A stretch of DNA of 64,000 bases, taken from positions 1-64,000 of the forward strand of contig JAIUNW010000010.1 in NCBI GenBank assembly GCA_020161535.1, written 5' to 3'. Numbering within the stretch: the stretch's first letter is position 1; the number at the start of each line of letters is the position of its first letter. The notes under the pieces were generated by a model. That model was not told the DNA's origin. It worked only from the letters and a program-made list of their open reading frames with translations, and did no database searches. The position numbers and the translations under genes are program-made. Origin of the DNA: Bacteroidota bacterium (GTDB lineage Bacteria; Bacteroidota; Bacteroidia; Chitinophagales; Chitinophagaceae). Shown one piece after another: positions 16,335-26,031 of this stretch.

Positions 16335-16988
16335 TCAGTTTTTGTTGACATCGGCCATCACCGCTTCAATGCGTTGTACAATGGCATGTTGTTCGGTAAA
16401 GCCGCGGGCCAGCAAAAAGAATTTACTGTCGGAGATCTGCATCAATACCGTGGGATAGCCTGTTACCTGTAGCTGCTTACAAAGCGCAAACTCGTACCAG
16501 GCTTTTTCTTTGTATTCTTCAGACGCCAGCTTCTCGTAAAAGGAATCAGCATCAATGCTGTATTTTTCCAACAGGTGTCGATACGCTTCATTGTCGCACA
16601 AGTCGCGGCCTTCGTAATGCAATGCATATTGCAGGTCGGCGGCAAAGAAAACCTGCTGGTCGGGATAAATCTCTTTGAAAATACACAGGGCGATGGCCGG
16701 CTTTTCTGAATTCGGAAACCAATCGCTCTGATCGGCATTGAAAATATGCCAGAGATAATCTTCACCGAAGGTAATTCCGGTTAATTCCTCCACGCCTTTA
16801 TAAGCGCCTTTTATATATTCAGCCATGGCGCTGATGGGGCGCGGTGCATCGGGCAAGATCATGCCGCCCGACAACACTTCAAAATGAAAACGGTCGGCAT
16901 AGAGCGTAGCGATCGACGACATCACCGGACTAAATCCATAACACCAGCCGCAATACGCATCGTAACAGTAAATAATAGTGGGCTTCAT
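16335..16988 (-). CDS. DsbA-family thioredoxin-like protein
   Basis: A 217-residue protein with the active site CGWC at residues 13-16 (YCYDAYCGWCYGFSP), an inserted helical domain, and the cis-Pro loop in QVTGYPTVLMQ. There is no signal peptide, so it acts in the cytosol, like the DsbA/FrnE or 2-hydroxychromene isomerase-like branch. The ATG at 16988 directly follows an in-frame GTG at 16991; either could be used. It lies 18 bases downstream of the polA stop on the same strand. Confidence 0.88.
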   Translation of the reverse strand: MKPTIIYCYDAYCGWCYGFSPVMSSIATLYADRFHFEVLSGGMILPDAPRPISAMAEYIKGAYKGVEELTGITFGEDYLWHIFNADQSDWFPNSEKPAIALCIFKEIYPDQQVFFAADLQYALHYEGRDLCDNEAYRHLLEKYSIDADSFYEKLASEEYKEKAWYEFALCKQLQVTGYPTVLMQISDSKFFLLARGFTEQHAIVQRIEAVMADVNKN

Positions 16989-17006
16989 CACACAAAGTTA
17001 CAGGGA

Positions 17007-19826
17007 TTAGTGTGCTTCCAGCCAGTTCCCCCCACTACCCACTTCTGCAATTACCGGTACATTATTGGGTAATGGCAGTGCATTTTGCATGGACGCAATG
17101 ATCAACGGCTTCAGCACATCCACTTCTTCTTTCAATGCATCAAAAACCAATTCATCATGCACCTGTAAAACCATTTTGCTTTTCAACTTGGCTTTTTTGA
17201 TGGCCTCGTGCAATGCCGTCATGGCCAGTTTAATCATATCTGCCGCTGAACCCTGAATGGGCGAGTTAATAGCGTTTCGCTCAGCAAATCCGCGTACCGT
17301 GAAATTGGATGAATTGATATCGCGTAACCAACGCTTACGACCCATCAGCGTTTGTACATAACCGTGCTCTTTGGCGAAATTGATGGTCTCGTCCATATAA
17401 CGCGTAATGCCGTTGAACTCTTTCTTATAGTTATCGATGATTTCTTTTGCTTCAGTGCGGCTGATACCAAGGTTGTCGGCAAGACCAAATGCGCCCTGTC
17501 CATAGATGATACCAAAGTTCACACTCTTGGCTTTGCGCCGCTGGTCTTTGGTCACTTCTTCTTCCGCGACGCGGTACACTTTTGCTGCTGTGGCGGTATG
17601 AATGTCTTTGCCAAGGCGGAAGGCTTCACACATGGCGACGTCGCCACTGATGGCGGCGACAATGCGCAGTTCTATTTGTGAATAGTCGGCGGACAATAAA
17701 ATATGTTTATCATCTCTCGGAATAAAAGCTTTTCTGATTTCACGGCCCCGTTCTGTACGTACCGGTATGTTTTGTAGGTTGGGGTTATTGCTCGACAAAC
17801 GACCTGTTACGGCTACGGCCTGCGCGTAGGAAGTATGCACCCTGCCTGTTTTTCGGTTAATCATGGCCGGTAGTGCGTCTACATAGGTCGACTTCAACTT
17901 CGTGAGCTCCCTGAACGCCAGTATATCATCTACAATCGGGTTTTGCAAAGCCAGTTTGGCCAGCACATCTTCACCGGTAGCGTATTGACCGGTTTTGGTT
18001 TTTTTTGCCTTGGGATCAATCTTCAATTTTTCAAACAACACATCACCCAATTGCCGCGGTGAGGCAAGGTTAAAACGAACACCCGCCTGTTGGTACACGC
18101 GTTTTTCGGCCGCTTTGGCATCGCGCTCCAGCTCTTTTGAATAGTCGAGCAAAAAGCCGGTATCGATTCGGATGCCTTCAAACTCCATATCGGTAAGCAC
18201 TTTCACCAGCGGATTCTCCACTTTGTCAAATACTTCCTGCACATCGAGGCTTTTGAGCAAGGGCTTAAACGTGTGCATCAACTGTAAAGTGATATCTGCG
18301 TCTTCTGCTGCATACTCTTTTACTTTCTCGGGTTCAACGTCGCGCATATTCCCCTGCCCTTTTCCTTTCTTGCCAATCAGCTCTTCAATATGCACTGGTT
18401 CGTAGCCCAGGTATTTAGCGCTGAGCAGGTCCATGCCCCGTTTGCCTTCTGGTTCGATTACATAGTGTGCGAGCATGGTGTCAAACAACAGGCCTGCGAG
18501 TTCATAGCCATACCATTTCAATATCAACAGATCGTATTTGAGGTTTTGTCCGATCCAGGTCTTGGATTTGTCGTTGAACAGGCCGGCAAACTGCGTGAGA
18601 ATTTTTGCCGTAGCGGCCTGGTCCGCCGGACAAGGAACATAATAACCCTCGCCTTTGGCGATGGAAAAACTAAGGCCCACCAATTCTGCATCATTGGCAT
18701 CGATGCCGGTGGTTTCTGTATCGAAACATATTTGTGGTGCGGCACTGAGTTTTTTGACAAGTGCCTGAATGGCATCTAACCCTTCAATCAGTTCGTAGCG
18801 ATGCGGGGTATTGTTGATATTTCTTTCGGCAGTTAATGGTCCTTCTGTAGCAGCCTCTTCTTCTTCCGTCGCTGCCGGTATGGCAACGGGCTGCCCAAAC
18901 AGGTCGGTTTGTACACCTTGGGGCGCAGTAACAGCATGGCTGCTGATGGAGATTTCTTCACTCAGCACACGTTTGGCAAAGGTTTTAAACTCCAGTTCCG
19001 TAAACACTTCGCGCAACAGGTCTTTGTTTGGTTCCTTCAGGCAAAAATCTTCCTCATGAAATTGAACAGGCACGGTGGTGATAATAGTGGCCAGTTTTTT
19101 TGACAACACAGCAGATTCTTTGCCGTTGCGTATTTTTTCACCCAGAGCACCCTTGATGCCATCTGCAGCCGCGAGAATATTTTCGAGGCTGCCGAATTCT
19201 GCCAATAGTTTGGCGGCGGTTTTTTCGCCTACGCCAGCAATGCCGGGAATATTATCAACAGCATCGCCCATCAGTCCCAGTACATCAATCACCTGGTCCA
19301 CCGATTTGATATTCCATTTTGCACAAACTTCTTCCGGGCCCATGATCTCCACATCGCCACCCTGGTAACCAGGTTTATAGATTTTTATTTTATCACTTAC
19401 CAATTGGCCATAGTCTTTATCGGGTGTGACCATGAACACATCATAACCATGTGCAGCAGCTTGTTTGCTGAGCGTGCCTATCACATCGTCTGCTTCAAAT
19501 CCATCCAGTTCCACCACGGGAATATTGAAGCCACGTACAATGCGTTTGATATCGGGAATGGCATCGATCAAATCTTCGGGCGCATCCTGTCGGTTGGCCT
19601 TGTATTCAGCGAAATCAGTGTGCCTTTCTGTGGGAGCATGGGTATCGAAACACACAGCCATATGCGTTGGCTTGCGGTTGTTGATCAATTCCAGCAGCGC
19701 ATTGGTGAACCCGAATTGTGCGTTGGTGTTCCTGCCCTGTGAAGTAATCCGCGGACTGCGGATCAGGGCATAATAAGCCCTGAAAATAAGGGCCATGGCG
19801 TCGAGCAGAAATAATCGTTTGTCCAT
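17007..19826 (-). CDS. polA: DNA polymerase I
   Basis: A 939-residue protein with all three PolA domains: 5'-3' exonuclease (residues 1-~300; LFLLDAMALIFRAYYA, DGFEADDVIGTLS), 3'-5' exonuclease (~345-520; FDTETTG and YAAEDADITLQL keep the acidic residues, so proofreading looks intact), and the polymerase (~560-939; DYSQIELRI with the first catalytic Asp, KSVNFGIIYGQGAFGL, QVHDELVF with the second). The start at 19826 (MDKRLFLLDAMAL) is preferred over 19907, whose extra 27 residues are unlike the family. It works in Okazaki fragment processing and repair. Confidence 0.96.
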   Translation of the reverse strand: MDKRLFLLDAMALIFRAYYALIRSPRITSQGRNTNAQFGFTNALLELINNRKPTHMAVCFDTHAPTERHTDFAEYKANRQDAPEDLIDAIPDIKRIVRGFNIPVVELDGFEADDVIGTLSKQAAAHGYDVFMVTPDKDYGQLVSDKIKIYKPGYQGGDVEIMGPEEVCAKWNIKSVDQVIDVLGLMGDAVDNIPGIAGVGEKTAAKLLAEFGSLENILAAADGIKGALGEKIRNGKESAVLSKKLATIITTVPVQFHEEDFCLKEPNKDLLREVFTELEFKTFAKRVLSEEISISSHAVTAPQGVQTDLFGQPVAIPAATEEEEAATEGPLTAERNINNTPHRYELIEGLDAIQALVKKLSAAPQICFDTETTGIDANDAELVGLSFSIAKGEGYYVPCPADQAATAKILTQFAGLFNDKSKTWIGQNLKYDLLILKWYGYELAGLLFDTMLAHYVIEPEGKRGMDLLSAKYLGYEPVHIEELIGKKGKGQGNMRDVEPEKVKEYAAEDADITLQLMHTFKPLLKSLDVQEVFDKVENPLVKVLTDMEFEGIRIDTGFLLDYSKELERDAKAAEKRVYQQAGVRFNLASPRQLGDVLFEKLKIDPKAKKTKTGQYATGEDVLAKLALQNPIVDDILAFRELTKLKSTYVDALPAMINRKTGRVHTSYAQAVAVTGRLSSNNPNLQNIPVRTERGREIRKAFIPRDDKHILLSADYSQIELRIVAAISGDVAMCEAFRLGKDIHTATAAKVYRVAEEEVTKDQRRKAKSVNFGIIYGQGAFGLADNLGISRTEAKEIIDNYKKEFNGITRYMDETINFAKEHGYVQTLMGRKRWLRDINSSNFTVRGFAERNAINSPIQGSAADMIKLAMTALHEAIKKAKLKSKMVLQVHDELVFDALKEEVDVLKPLIIASMQNALPLPNNVPVIAEVGSGGNWLEAH

Positions 19827-19958
19827 GCGCAAATATAACCGGAGCGCTCCCAAATTGTGGGGGAAAATCACCTTAACATAATTTTTGCACCCGGCTGGCA
19901 CGGTCATTGGTTGTAGATACCCCGCAACCGCAATTCATTTACCTGAAAAATTAAGCGT

Positions 19959-20276
19959 ATGAAAAAGATGAAATTGACAGCCCTAGTGCTGGGAACAATG
20001 ACGGCCGGTTTATTTGCATTTACTGCCATTGACACGGGTTCTATAAAAGGAACTGTGAGTCCGGCAGATGGCGCTGTACAGGCCTGGGCGCTTTCTGCGA
20101 GCGATACCTTGAAGGCGCCGATCAACAACGGTGCGTTCTCGATCGACAATGTAAAACCCGGCGATTACAGGCTCATTATAGAGGCTAAACCACCGTATAA
20201 AAACCAGGCAAAGGAAGGGGTTAGTGTAAAAGACGGAGCCCCTACCGATGTAGGTGAAATCAAACTTGAAAAATAG
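19959..20276 (+). CDS. Small exported carboxypeptidase-regulatory-like (CarboxypepD_reg) protein
   Basis: A 105-residue protein with an N-terminal signal segment (about residues 1-23, LALVLGTMTAGLFAFTA pattern). A single beta-sandwich domain follows that reads like a prealbumin/CarboxypepD_reg repeat: GSIKGTVSPADGAVQAWAL, then FSIDNVKPGDYRLIIEAKPPYK, and VGEIKL. Such domains are usually part of larger surface proteins; here it stands alone. Its role is unknown. It diverges from polA and is followed by a strong terminator, so it is probably a single-gene unit. Confidence 0.8.
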   Translation: MKKMKLTALVLGTMTAGLFAFTAIDTGSIKGTVSPADGAVQAWALSASDTLKAPINNGAFSIDNVKPGDYRLIIEAKPPYKNQAKEGVSVKDGAPTDVGEIKLEK

Positions 20277-20299
20277 GGAAGGATAGGATCACCAGCTTG

Positions 20300-20326
20300 G
20301 GCTGCCTGCAAAGGCAGCCTTTTTTG
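20300..20326 (+). terminator. Intrinsic terminator
   Basis: GGCTGCC (20300-20306) and GGCAGCC (20313-20319) form a perfect 7-bp GC stem with a TGCAAA loop and a T6 tail, 24 bases after the small exported protein gene. Confidence 0.9.
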
Positions 20327-20393
20327 TGCAGGAGAAAGCTGTTTCTGTGTTCGGAAGATGTGTGGCAGGCAGAAATGATTTGTACATTCGGGT

Positions 20394-21182
20394 ATGCGAA
20401 TATTTGCCATTTTAACCGCGTTGTTTGTAACAGGCGCTTGCAGTACAAATAATTGTTTTCCGCAAGCACGCAAGCTGGTATGGGCCGATGAATTCAATGG
20501 CTCGGGCCTACCCGACTCCTCGAAATGGGGCTATGATACAGGTGGTCATGGCTGGGGAAACAATGAACTGCAATATTATACGCAAGGGCGAAAAGAGAAC
20601 GCGCGGGTGGAGGATGGCATGTTGGTGATTGAAGCGCGAAAAGAAGCGATTGGCGGACAATCATACAGTTCAGCGCGGTTGGTCACCAAAAACAAGGGCG
20701 ACTGGAAATACGGCAAGATCGAAGTGCGCGCAAAATTGCCGCAGGGCCGCGGTATGTGGCCTGCCATCTGGATGTTGCCCACCGATTGGAAATATGGCGA
20801 TTGGCCGGGCAGTGGAGAAATCGATATTATGGAATTTGTGGGGTATTCGCCCGATACCGTTTATGGCACCGTTCACACCGAATTGTTTAACCATGTAAAG
20901 GGCACCCAGCGATCAAAAGGCCTCTTCATGCCTGACCAGGGCAAGGAATTTCATGTGTATGCGATTGAATGGACGGAGAAGGAAATCAGGTTCCTGATCG
21001 ATGGCCACCAATACCATTCATTTGAAAACAACCTGCAGGGGCCTGGTGCCTGGCCTTTCGATCAGCGGTTTCATTTGCTGTTAAATATAGCGGTGGGCGG
21101 AAACTGGGGTGGAAAAAATGGTGTGGACGACAGTATATTTCCGCAACAGATGCTGATAGATTATGTGCGGGTGTACCAATGA
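20394..21182 (+). CDS. Secreted glycoside hydrolase family 16 beta-glucanase
   Basis: A 262-residue protein with the GH16 catalytic motif ExDxxE in GEIDIMEFVG (about residue 142), the substrate cleft sequence GRGMWPAIWMLP, and the C-terminal GGNWGGKNG, followed by YVRVYQ, as in laminarinase-type (beta-1,3-glucan) enzymes. The N-terminus is a signal segment ending VTGACS, possibly a lipoprotein with Cys at position ~16. It hydrolyses beta-1,3 or mixed-linkage glucans; the exact polysaccharide is not visible. It converges on the histidine kinase gene with no gap. No SusCD pair is nearby. Confidence 0.92.
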   Translation: MRIFAILTALFVTGACSTNNCFPQARKLVWADEFNGSGLPDSSKWGYDTGGHGWGNNELQYYTQGRKENARVEDGMLVIEARKEAIGGQSYSSARLVTKNKGDWKYGKIEVRAKLPQGRGMWPAIWMLPTDWKYGDWPGSGEIDIMEFVGYSPDTVYGTVHTELFNHVKGTQRSKGLFMPDQGKEFHVYAIEWTEKEIRFLIDGHQYHSFENNLQGPGAWPFDQRFHLLLNIAVGGNWGGKNGVDDSIFPQQMLIDYVRVYQ

Positions 21183-22964
21183 TTAAACGGCATTGACTTC
21201 AACCGGCAGCAGCGGAATTTCAATCGTTAACTGACAACCCTTACCAGGCGCTGAAACGATGTCCATTTTTCCGCTGTAAAACTCAGTGCGGTTGCAGATA
21301 TTTTGCAAACCGATACCACGGCCTTTTTTCTCTACATCGAAGCCAACGCCATCGTCGCTGATTTTCATCACAAACTGTTCGTTGTGAACCATGAGGCTAA
21401 TGGCCGCCGATTTTGCGCGCGAATACTTCACGATATTATGGGTCTGCTCCTGTATGATGCGATAAATGGTCAGCTTCAGTTTTTCATCGAGCGAATTGAT
21501 TTGCTTTTTGCCCGTGAAACTTACACCGGTTCTGATTTTCGTGCCGAGGTTCAAGCCTTTCACCAGGTCTTCAATGGCGACGGTGAGCGATTGGTTTTCA
21601 GAAATGGGCGATACCAGCGAATGCGATAGTTTGCGCGTTTCGTTGATGGCAGTGAACACATCTTCGCGGGCTTTTTCGAGACGCTCGTCGCGACGCTCCA
21701 CATTTCGGAGTGCTGTATCTAACATCATTTTGGCCGATGCCAGCAACTGGCTGATATTGTCGTGTAATTCAATTCCGATTTCTTTGCGTTCGTTTTCCTG
21801 CGTTTTAAGGGTTTGCTCAACGAGGTCGCGCTCTTTCTGGATCTGTTGTTTTAAAATGATATCAGTGATATCCGTTGATATACCGGCAATACCATACACT
21901 TCATCATTCCGGTTGATGAGCGGAAATTTGATGGCGTAGTAATAACGTGTTTCATTGTTGAACTGCGCCTGCTCTTCGATTTCAATCAGCGAGCGTTCTT
22001 CCAGCACACGCGCGTCGTTTCGTGCAAACTCCATGGCAAAATCTTCGTCGTTGATATCAAAAACCGTTTTACCCAATACCGCTTCGGCACTGGTATTATA
22101 GGTCTTCTCGAACTGACGGTTGATCATGGTATACCGACCATAAATGTCTTTTACATAAATGATCGAAGATGTATTATCGATGATGCCTTGTAATAGTTGC
22201 CGGTTGTCTTCCAGTTGCCGTCTTGCGGTCGTGGTAATTTGGGTGTTTTTCCACAGGGTGTAAGTAGCAGCGATCACCAATAGCACCATCAGGCTGGCCA
22301 GGAAAAAACTGATTTTTGAAAAAATATCGTTGGTTCGGGCGCTGGCTACTTTCCGAATCGCCAGGGTCTTGCTTTCGTTGGCCTTGATCTCTTCGATGGT
22401 CTTATCCAGAAAATCAATTTTATTCACGGCAGCATTGGTCGCAATGAAGTTCTCCGCTGCCCCTGCCCCCTTTTTTTTGCGCAAAGCAATACACTGTTCC
22501 AGGAAATCAAGTTTCTGTTCCAGGTTATTTTTGAGCAGGTCCAATCGGGTCTGCTGGGCGGCATTGTCGGCGCACAGTATTTTCAGGTTCTTAATGCGGG
22601 TGAACACCGATTGCCGGGTGGTGTAAAAGGGCCCCAGGTAGGTATAGTCGCCCGTAATCACGTAGCCCCGAACGCCCAATTCAAGGTCTTTAACGGCCGT
22701 TGAAATTTTTTCCGCGTCTAATAAGACCTGGCGGGTATGGTCGATCAGTTGGGTTGTTTCGCGATTGCTCTGGTTGTTCTGGTACCCTTTGTAGCCAAGC
22801 AATATGATGCCTAATACCAGCACCAGTGAAACCACCAGCAGGTTTTGTTCAGTTGTAAGGGGCGTTCGAAAAAACCGACGCAAAGCGCCAATAGCAGCCA
22901 GCTTTTTATTGGCCACCACCGCCGTCTGGCGGAAGCGCGAAAAAGGGTTTTGTCGGTTATTCAT
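21183..22964 (-). CDS. CHASE3-PAS sensor histidine kinase (HisKA_3 type)
   Basis: A 593-residue membrane kinase. Two transmembrane helices (about residues 40-60 and 215-235) flank a CHASE3-like helical sensor (LELGVRGYVITGDYTYLGPF). Then come a PAS domain (~255-375; IIYVKDIYGRYTMINRQFEKTYN), a HisKA_3 dimerisation helix with the phospho-His in GIELHDNISQLLASAKMM (~400), and a C-terminal HATPase (ISDDGVGFD, GRGIGLQNICNRTEF). HisKA_3 kinases usually pair with NarL/LuxR-type regulators, but none is in the window, so this is an orphan. Confidence 0.92.
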   Translation of the reverse strand: MNNRQNPFSRFRQTAVVANKKLAAIGALRRFFRTPLTTEQNLLVVSLVLVLGIILLGYKGYQNNQSNRETTQLIDHTRQVLLDAEKISTAVKDLELGVRGYVITGDYTYLGPFYTTRQSVFTRIKNLKILCADNAAQQTRLDLLKNNLEQKLDFLEQCIALRKKKGAGAAENFIATNAAVNKIDFLDKTIEEIKANESKTLAIRKVASARTNDIFSKISFFLASLMVLLVIAATYTLWKNTQITTTARRQLEDNRQLLQGIIDNTSSIIYVKDIYGRYTMINRQFEKTYNTSAEAVLGKTVFDINDEDFAMEFARNDARVLEERSLIEIEEQAQFNNETRYYYAIKFPLINRNDEVYGIAGISTDITDIILKQQIQKERDLVEQTLKTQENERKEIGIELHDNISQLLASAKMMLDTALRNVERRDERLEKAREDVFTAINETRKLSHSLVSPISENQSLTVAIEDLVKGLNLGTKIRTGVSFTGKKQINSLDEKLKLTIYRIIQEQTHNIVKYSRAKSAAISLMVHNEQFVMKISDDGVGFDVEKKGRGIGLQNICNRTEFYSGKMDIVSAPGKGCQLTIEIPLLPVEVNAV

Positions 22965-23051
22965 GCCGATAGAACGTCTCCTGTCAAAAGTTAAAAATTA
23001 CGGGGGCCAAACTTTGAACAACGCTAAACCTGGGCGGTTATTGTTCCGCCG

Positions 23052-23059
23052 CAAAATTA
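23052..23059 (-). promoter_or_regulatory. -7 box (TAATTTTG) upstream of the histidine kinase
   Basis: TAATTTTG on the minus strand matches TAnnTTTG, 88 bases before the kinase ATG. The predicted leader begins with an 5-bp hairpin (GGCGG/CCGCC, 23033-23050) and has AGGAG about 13 bases before the ATG. Confidence 0.45.
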
Positions 23060-23085
23060 TAGTAAATAAATTGGCTTATAAGCAA

Positions 23086-23829
23086 TTAGGCGATGATACC
23101 CTCCTTCATTTCTTCCCATAAATCACTGAAACAGCGCGCCGCATAACTGCCCGGTGCATACACCGCAAGCGGTGCCTGGTGCAAGCCCATTTTTTCTACA
23201 TCCGAGAGATAAGGAATATAATTGGCGAAGAATTTACGATCGCGCGACAGCTCTTCAATGATTTCATTGTGCATATTCTTTCGAATATCTACCATCGTGA
23301 AACAACACATTAGTTTGCTGCTGTCCAGCGATTTTTCTGCAAAGTATTGTTTAACGGCCTCATAGGTTCGAACCGATAAAGTAGTGGGGATGGTGGGCAT
23401 CAATACAATATCGGCCGCATGGAAAATATTTTCGGAGAGAACAGAAAATCCCGGCGGGCAATCCATAAACACAAAATCATACTGCTTCTCCAATTGATGC
23501 AGGATGGTTTTGAATCGTCTTCTCGACGATTTCATTTCTTCCAGAATAAGCTCCAGGTTTCGGGCAGTAAGATCGGCGGGAATGATATCGATGTTTTCAT
23601 AGCCGGTTTGCATGATGAGGCTGGCAGGATCGAGCTGCTCACTGAACAAGCGCGAAGTGCCGGCTTTAACCTTGGGACTAACATCATAGTAAAAGGAAGT
23701 AGATCCCTGCGGGTCAAGGTCCCACAACAAAACTTTATAACCATCCTGGGCAGCCAGGTACGAGAGGTTGACGCAGGTGGCTGTCTTGCCCACACCGCCT
23801 TTGAGATTATACAATGCAATGGATATCAT
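23086..23829 (-). CDS. Orphan ParA-family ATPase
   Basis: A 247-residue deviant-Walker ATPase: KGGVGKTATCVNLSYL at residues 10-25 (with the signature Lys), LLWDLDPQGSTSFY (Walker A'), and FVFMDCPPGFSVLSENIF (Walker B). There is no N-terminal DNA-binding domain, and no parB or parS is visible nearby, so a role in positioning some other cargo is as likely as chromosome segregation. It begins 6 bases after uvrB on the same strand; the functional link, if any, is unknown. Confidence 0.9.
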   Translation of the reverse strand: MISIALYNLKGGVGKTATCVNLSYLAAQDGYKVLLWDLDPQGSTSFYYDVSPKVKAGTSRLFSEQLDPASLIMQTGYENIDIIPADLTARNLELILEEMKSSRRRFKTILHQLEKQYDFVFMDCPPGFSVLSENIFHAADIVLMPTIPTTLSVRTYEAVKQYFAEKSLDSSKLMCCFTMVDIRKNMHNEIIEELSRDRKFFANYIPYLSDVEKMGLHQAPLAVYAPGSYAARCFSDLWEEMKEGIIA

Positions 23830-23835
23830 GAGCAG

Positions 23836-25875
23836 TTATTTTTTCATGCCTTCCAGTTCTCTTTGCATACGGAACATCTCGTCCCTCAGTCGAGCCGCTT
23901 CCATAAAATCGAGGTCGCGGGCTGCTTTCTCCATCGTTTTTTTGGTTTGGGCGATGGCTTTTTCCAACTGAGGAATGGTTTTGTAAGATACTTGTTCTTC
24001 CGCAACTGCGGTCACCAGTTCGCCATCAGGTGCCATGGCATAGGGGTTTTTGACATCGTAGCCCTTGATCTCCAACACGGCTGTTTGCGCCATCACCTGT
24101 TCAATCGACTTCTTCACCGTGCGCGGCACAATGCCTCGGGCAGCATTGTATTCTATTTGTTTTTCGCGGCGACGGCTGGTTTCGTCTATGGTGCGCTGCA
24201 TGCTTTCGGTGATATAATCCGCATAAAAAATAACCAGTCCATCTACATTGCGCGCGGCGCGGCCGGCTGTTTGGGTCAGCGATCTTTCATTGCGCAGGAA
24301 ACCTTCTTTATCTGCATCGAGAATGGCTACCAGCGATACTTCCGGCAGATCAAGTCCCTCGCGAAGCAGGTTCACGCCGACCAACACATCTATCTCGCCC
24401 AGTCTTAATTGCCGCAGTATTTCCACCCGATCGAGGGTATCGACTTCGCTGTGGATGTATTTCGATTTGATATTGATGCGCCCCAGGTATTTGTCCATTT
24501 CTTCCGCCATTCGTTTGGTCAAGGTGGTAACCAAAACACGATCGCCTTTTTTAACCCGCAGGTCGATCTCATGCAAGAGGTCATCAATCTGATTGACGCT
24601 GGGCCGCACTTCGATAGGCGGATCGAGCAGACCCGTTGGCCGAACCACCTGTTCTACCACCACACCGCCGGTTTTTTCCAGTTCATAATCGCCCGGTGTA
24701 GCAGATACATAAATGGTTTGGTTCACCAGCGATTCAAATTCATGAAAATTCAGGGGGCGGTTGTCCATGGCCGAGGGAAGCCGGAAACCAAATTCAACCA
24801 GGTTCAGTTTGCGGCTGCGATCACCACCATACATGCCACTTATCTGTGGGATGGTTTGGTGGCTTTCATCTATCACACAAAGAAAATCTTGTGGAAAATA
24901 ATCGAGCAAACAAAAGGGTCGCGTGCCTGGCAGTCGGCGGTCAAAAAAACGCGAGTAGTTCTCAACGCCATTGCAATACCCCAACTCGCGAATCATTTCA
25001 AGGTCATAATTGACGCGTTCCGACAGGCGTTGGGCTTCGATAAATTTCTGCTGTTCTTTGAAATAATCGACTTGTGCCCCCAACTCATCCTGGATCTCAT
25101 ACAACACCTGCTGCATCTGGTCTTTCGGTGCCAGGTATAAATTGGCCGGGAAGATGGCTGCGTTTTCGAGGCGGCCCACGCGCTTCCCAGTTTTGATGTC
25201 GAAGCTTTCGATCGACTCAATATCGTCGCCAAAAAAGCTGATGCGATAACCGAAATCGAGGTAGGGCAGGTTGATGTCCACACTATCTCCCTTCACCCGA
25301 AAACTACCGCGGGTAAAATCGATTGTCGTGCGCGTATACAGTGAGTTGACCAGCGCATGTAAAAAAGCCTGGCGCGAAATGGTTTGCCCCTCGTGAATCC
25401 GGATAATCCCATTCTCAAACTCGGTCGGGTTGCCCATACCGTAAATGCAACTCACCGAAGCCACCACAATGATATCGCGCCGACCACTCAACAACTGCGA
25501 AGTGGCCTGCAGCCGCAGTTTATCGAGCTCTTCGTTGATGGCCAGGTCTTTTTCGATATAGGTGTCCGACACGGGTATATAGGCCTCGGGCTGGTAATAA
25601 TCGTAGTAGGAAACAAAATAGCCCACCGCATTGTCCGGAAAAAACTGCTTGAACTCCCCATAGAGTTGGGCCACCAGGGTTTTGTTATGGGTCAATACCA
25701 GGGTGGGTCGCTGCACCTGCTGGATCACATTGGCGATGGTAAAGGTCTTGCCACTGCCGGTGACGCCCAGCAGGGTTTGGTGGGCTTCGCCAGAAAGGAC
25801 CCCTTCTGTAAGCTGACGGATGGCTTCCGGCTGGTCGCCCGCCGGTGAATAAGGAGAATGAAGTGTAAAAGGCAT
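23836..25875 (-). CDS. uvrB: UvrABC system protein B
   Basis: A 679-residue helicase-like repair protein. Walker A GVTGSGKT is at ~39-46, the DNA-gripping beta-hairpin is in SYYDYYQPEAYIP (~90-105), DESHQTIPQ is the DExH box, GVNLLREGLDLPEVSLVAILDADKEG is motif V-VI, and the UvrC-interacting UVR domain sits at the end (AARDLDFMEAARLRDEM). It loads onto damaged DNA with UvrA and recruits UvrC in nucleotide excision repair. Length and motifs are all normal. Confidence 0.97.
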   Translation of the reverse strand: MPFTLHSPYSPAGDQPEAIRQLTEGVLSGEAHQTLLGVTGSGKTFTIANVIQQVQRPTLVLTHNKTLVAQLYGEFKQFFPDNAVGYFVSYYDYYQPEAYIPVSDTYIEKDLAINEELDKLRLQATSQLLSGRRDIIVVASVSCIYGMGNPTEFENGIIRIHEGQTISRQAFLHALVNSLYTRTTIDFTRGSFRVKGDSVDINLPYLDFGYRISFFGDDIESIESFDIKTGKRVGRLENAAIFPANLYLAPKDQMQQVLYEIQDELGAQVDYFKEQQKFIEAQRLSERVNYDLEMIRELGYCNGVENYSRFFDRRLPGTRPFCLLDYFPQDFLCVIDESHQTIPQISGMYGGDRSRKLNLVEFGFRLPSAMDNRPLNFHEFESLVNQTIYVSATPGDYELEKTGGVVVEQVVRPTGLLDPPIEVRPSVNQIDDLLHEIDLRVKKGDRVLVTTLTKRMAEEMDKYLGRINIKSKYIHSEVDTLDRVEILRQLRLGEIDVLVGVNLLREGLDLPEVSLVAILDADKEGFLRNERSLTQTAGRAARNVDGLVIFYADYITESMQRTIDETSRRREKQIEYNAARGIVPRTVKKSIEQVMAQTAVLEIKGYDVKNPYAMAPDGELVTAVAEEQVSYKTIPQLEKAIAQTKKTMEKAARDLDFMEAARLRDEMFRMQRELEGMKK

Positions 25876-26031
25876 GCTGGAAAGTTACATCACCCGGTTG
25901 AGCCGCTGCACCGACCCCTGGCGTGAATTCTTTCCTAAAAACAAATCATTGTGATTTTAGTGCCTGGCATATGGTTAAATTGGCCCGATAGTTGTCAACA
26001 ATTTTTCCACAGTCTTTCGGACCAGACTACT

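Noticed and set aside
22965-23085. Hidden gene between parA and the histidine kinase
   Set aside because: No frame with a start and length; only a promoter box and a small hairpin.
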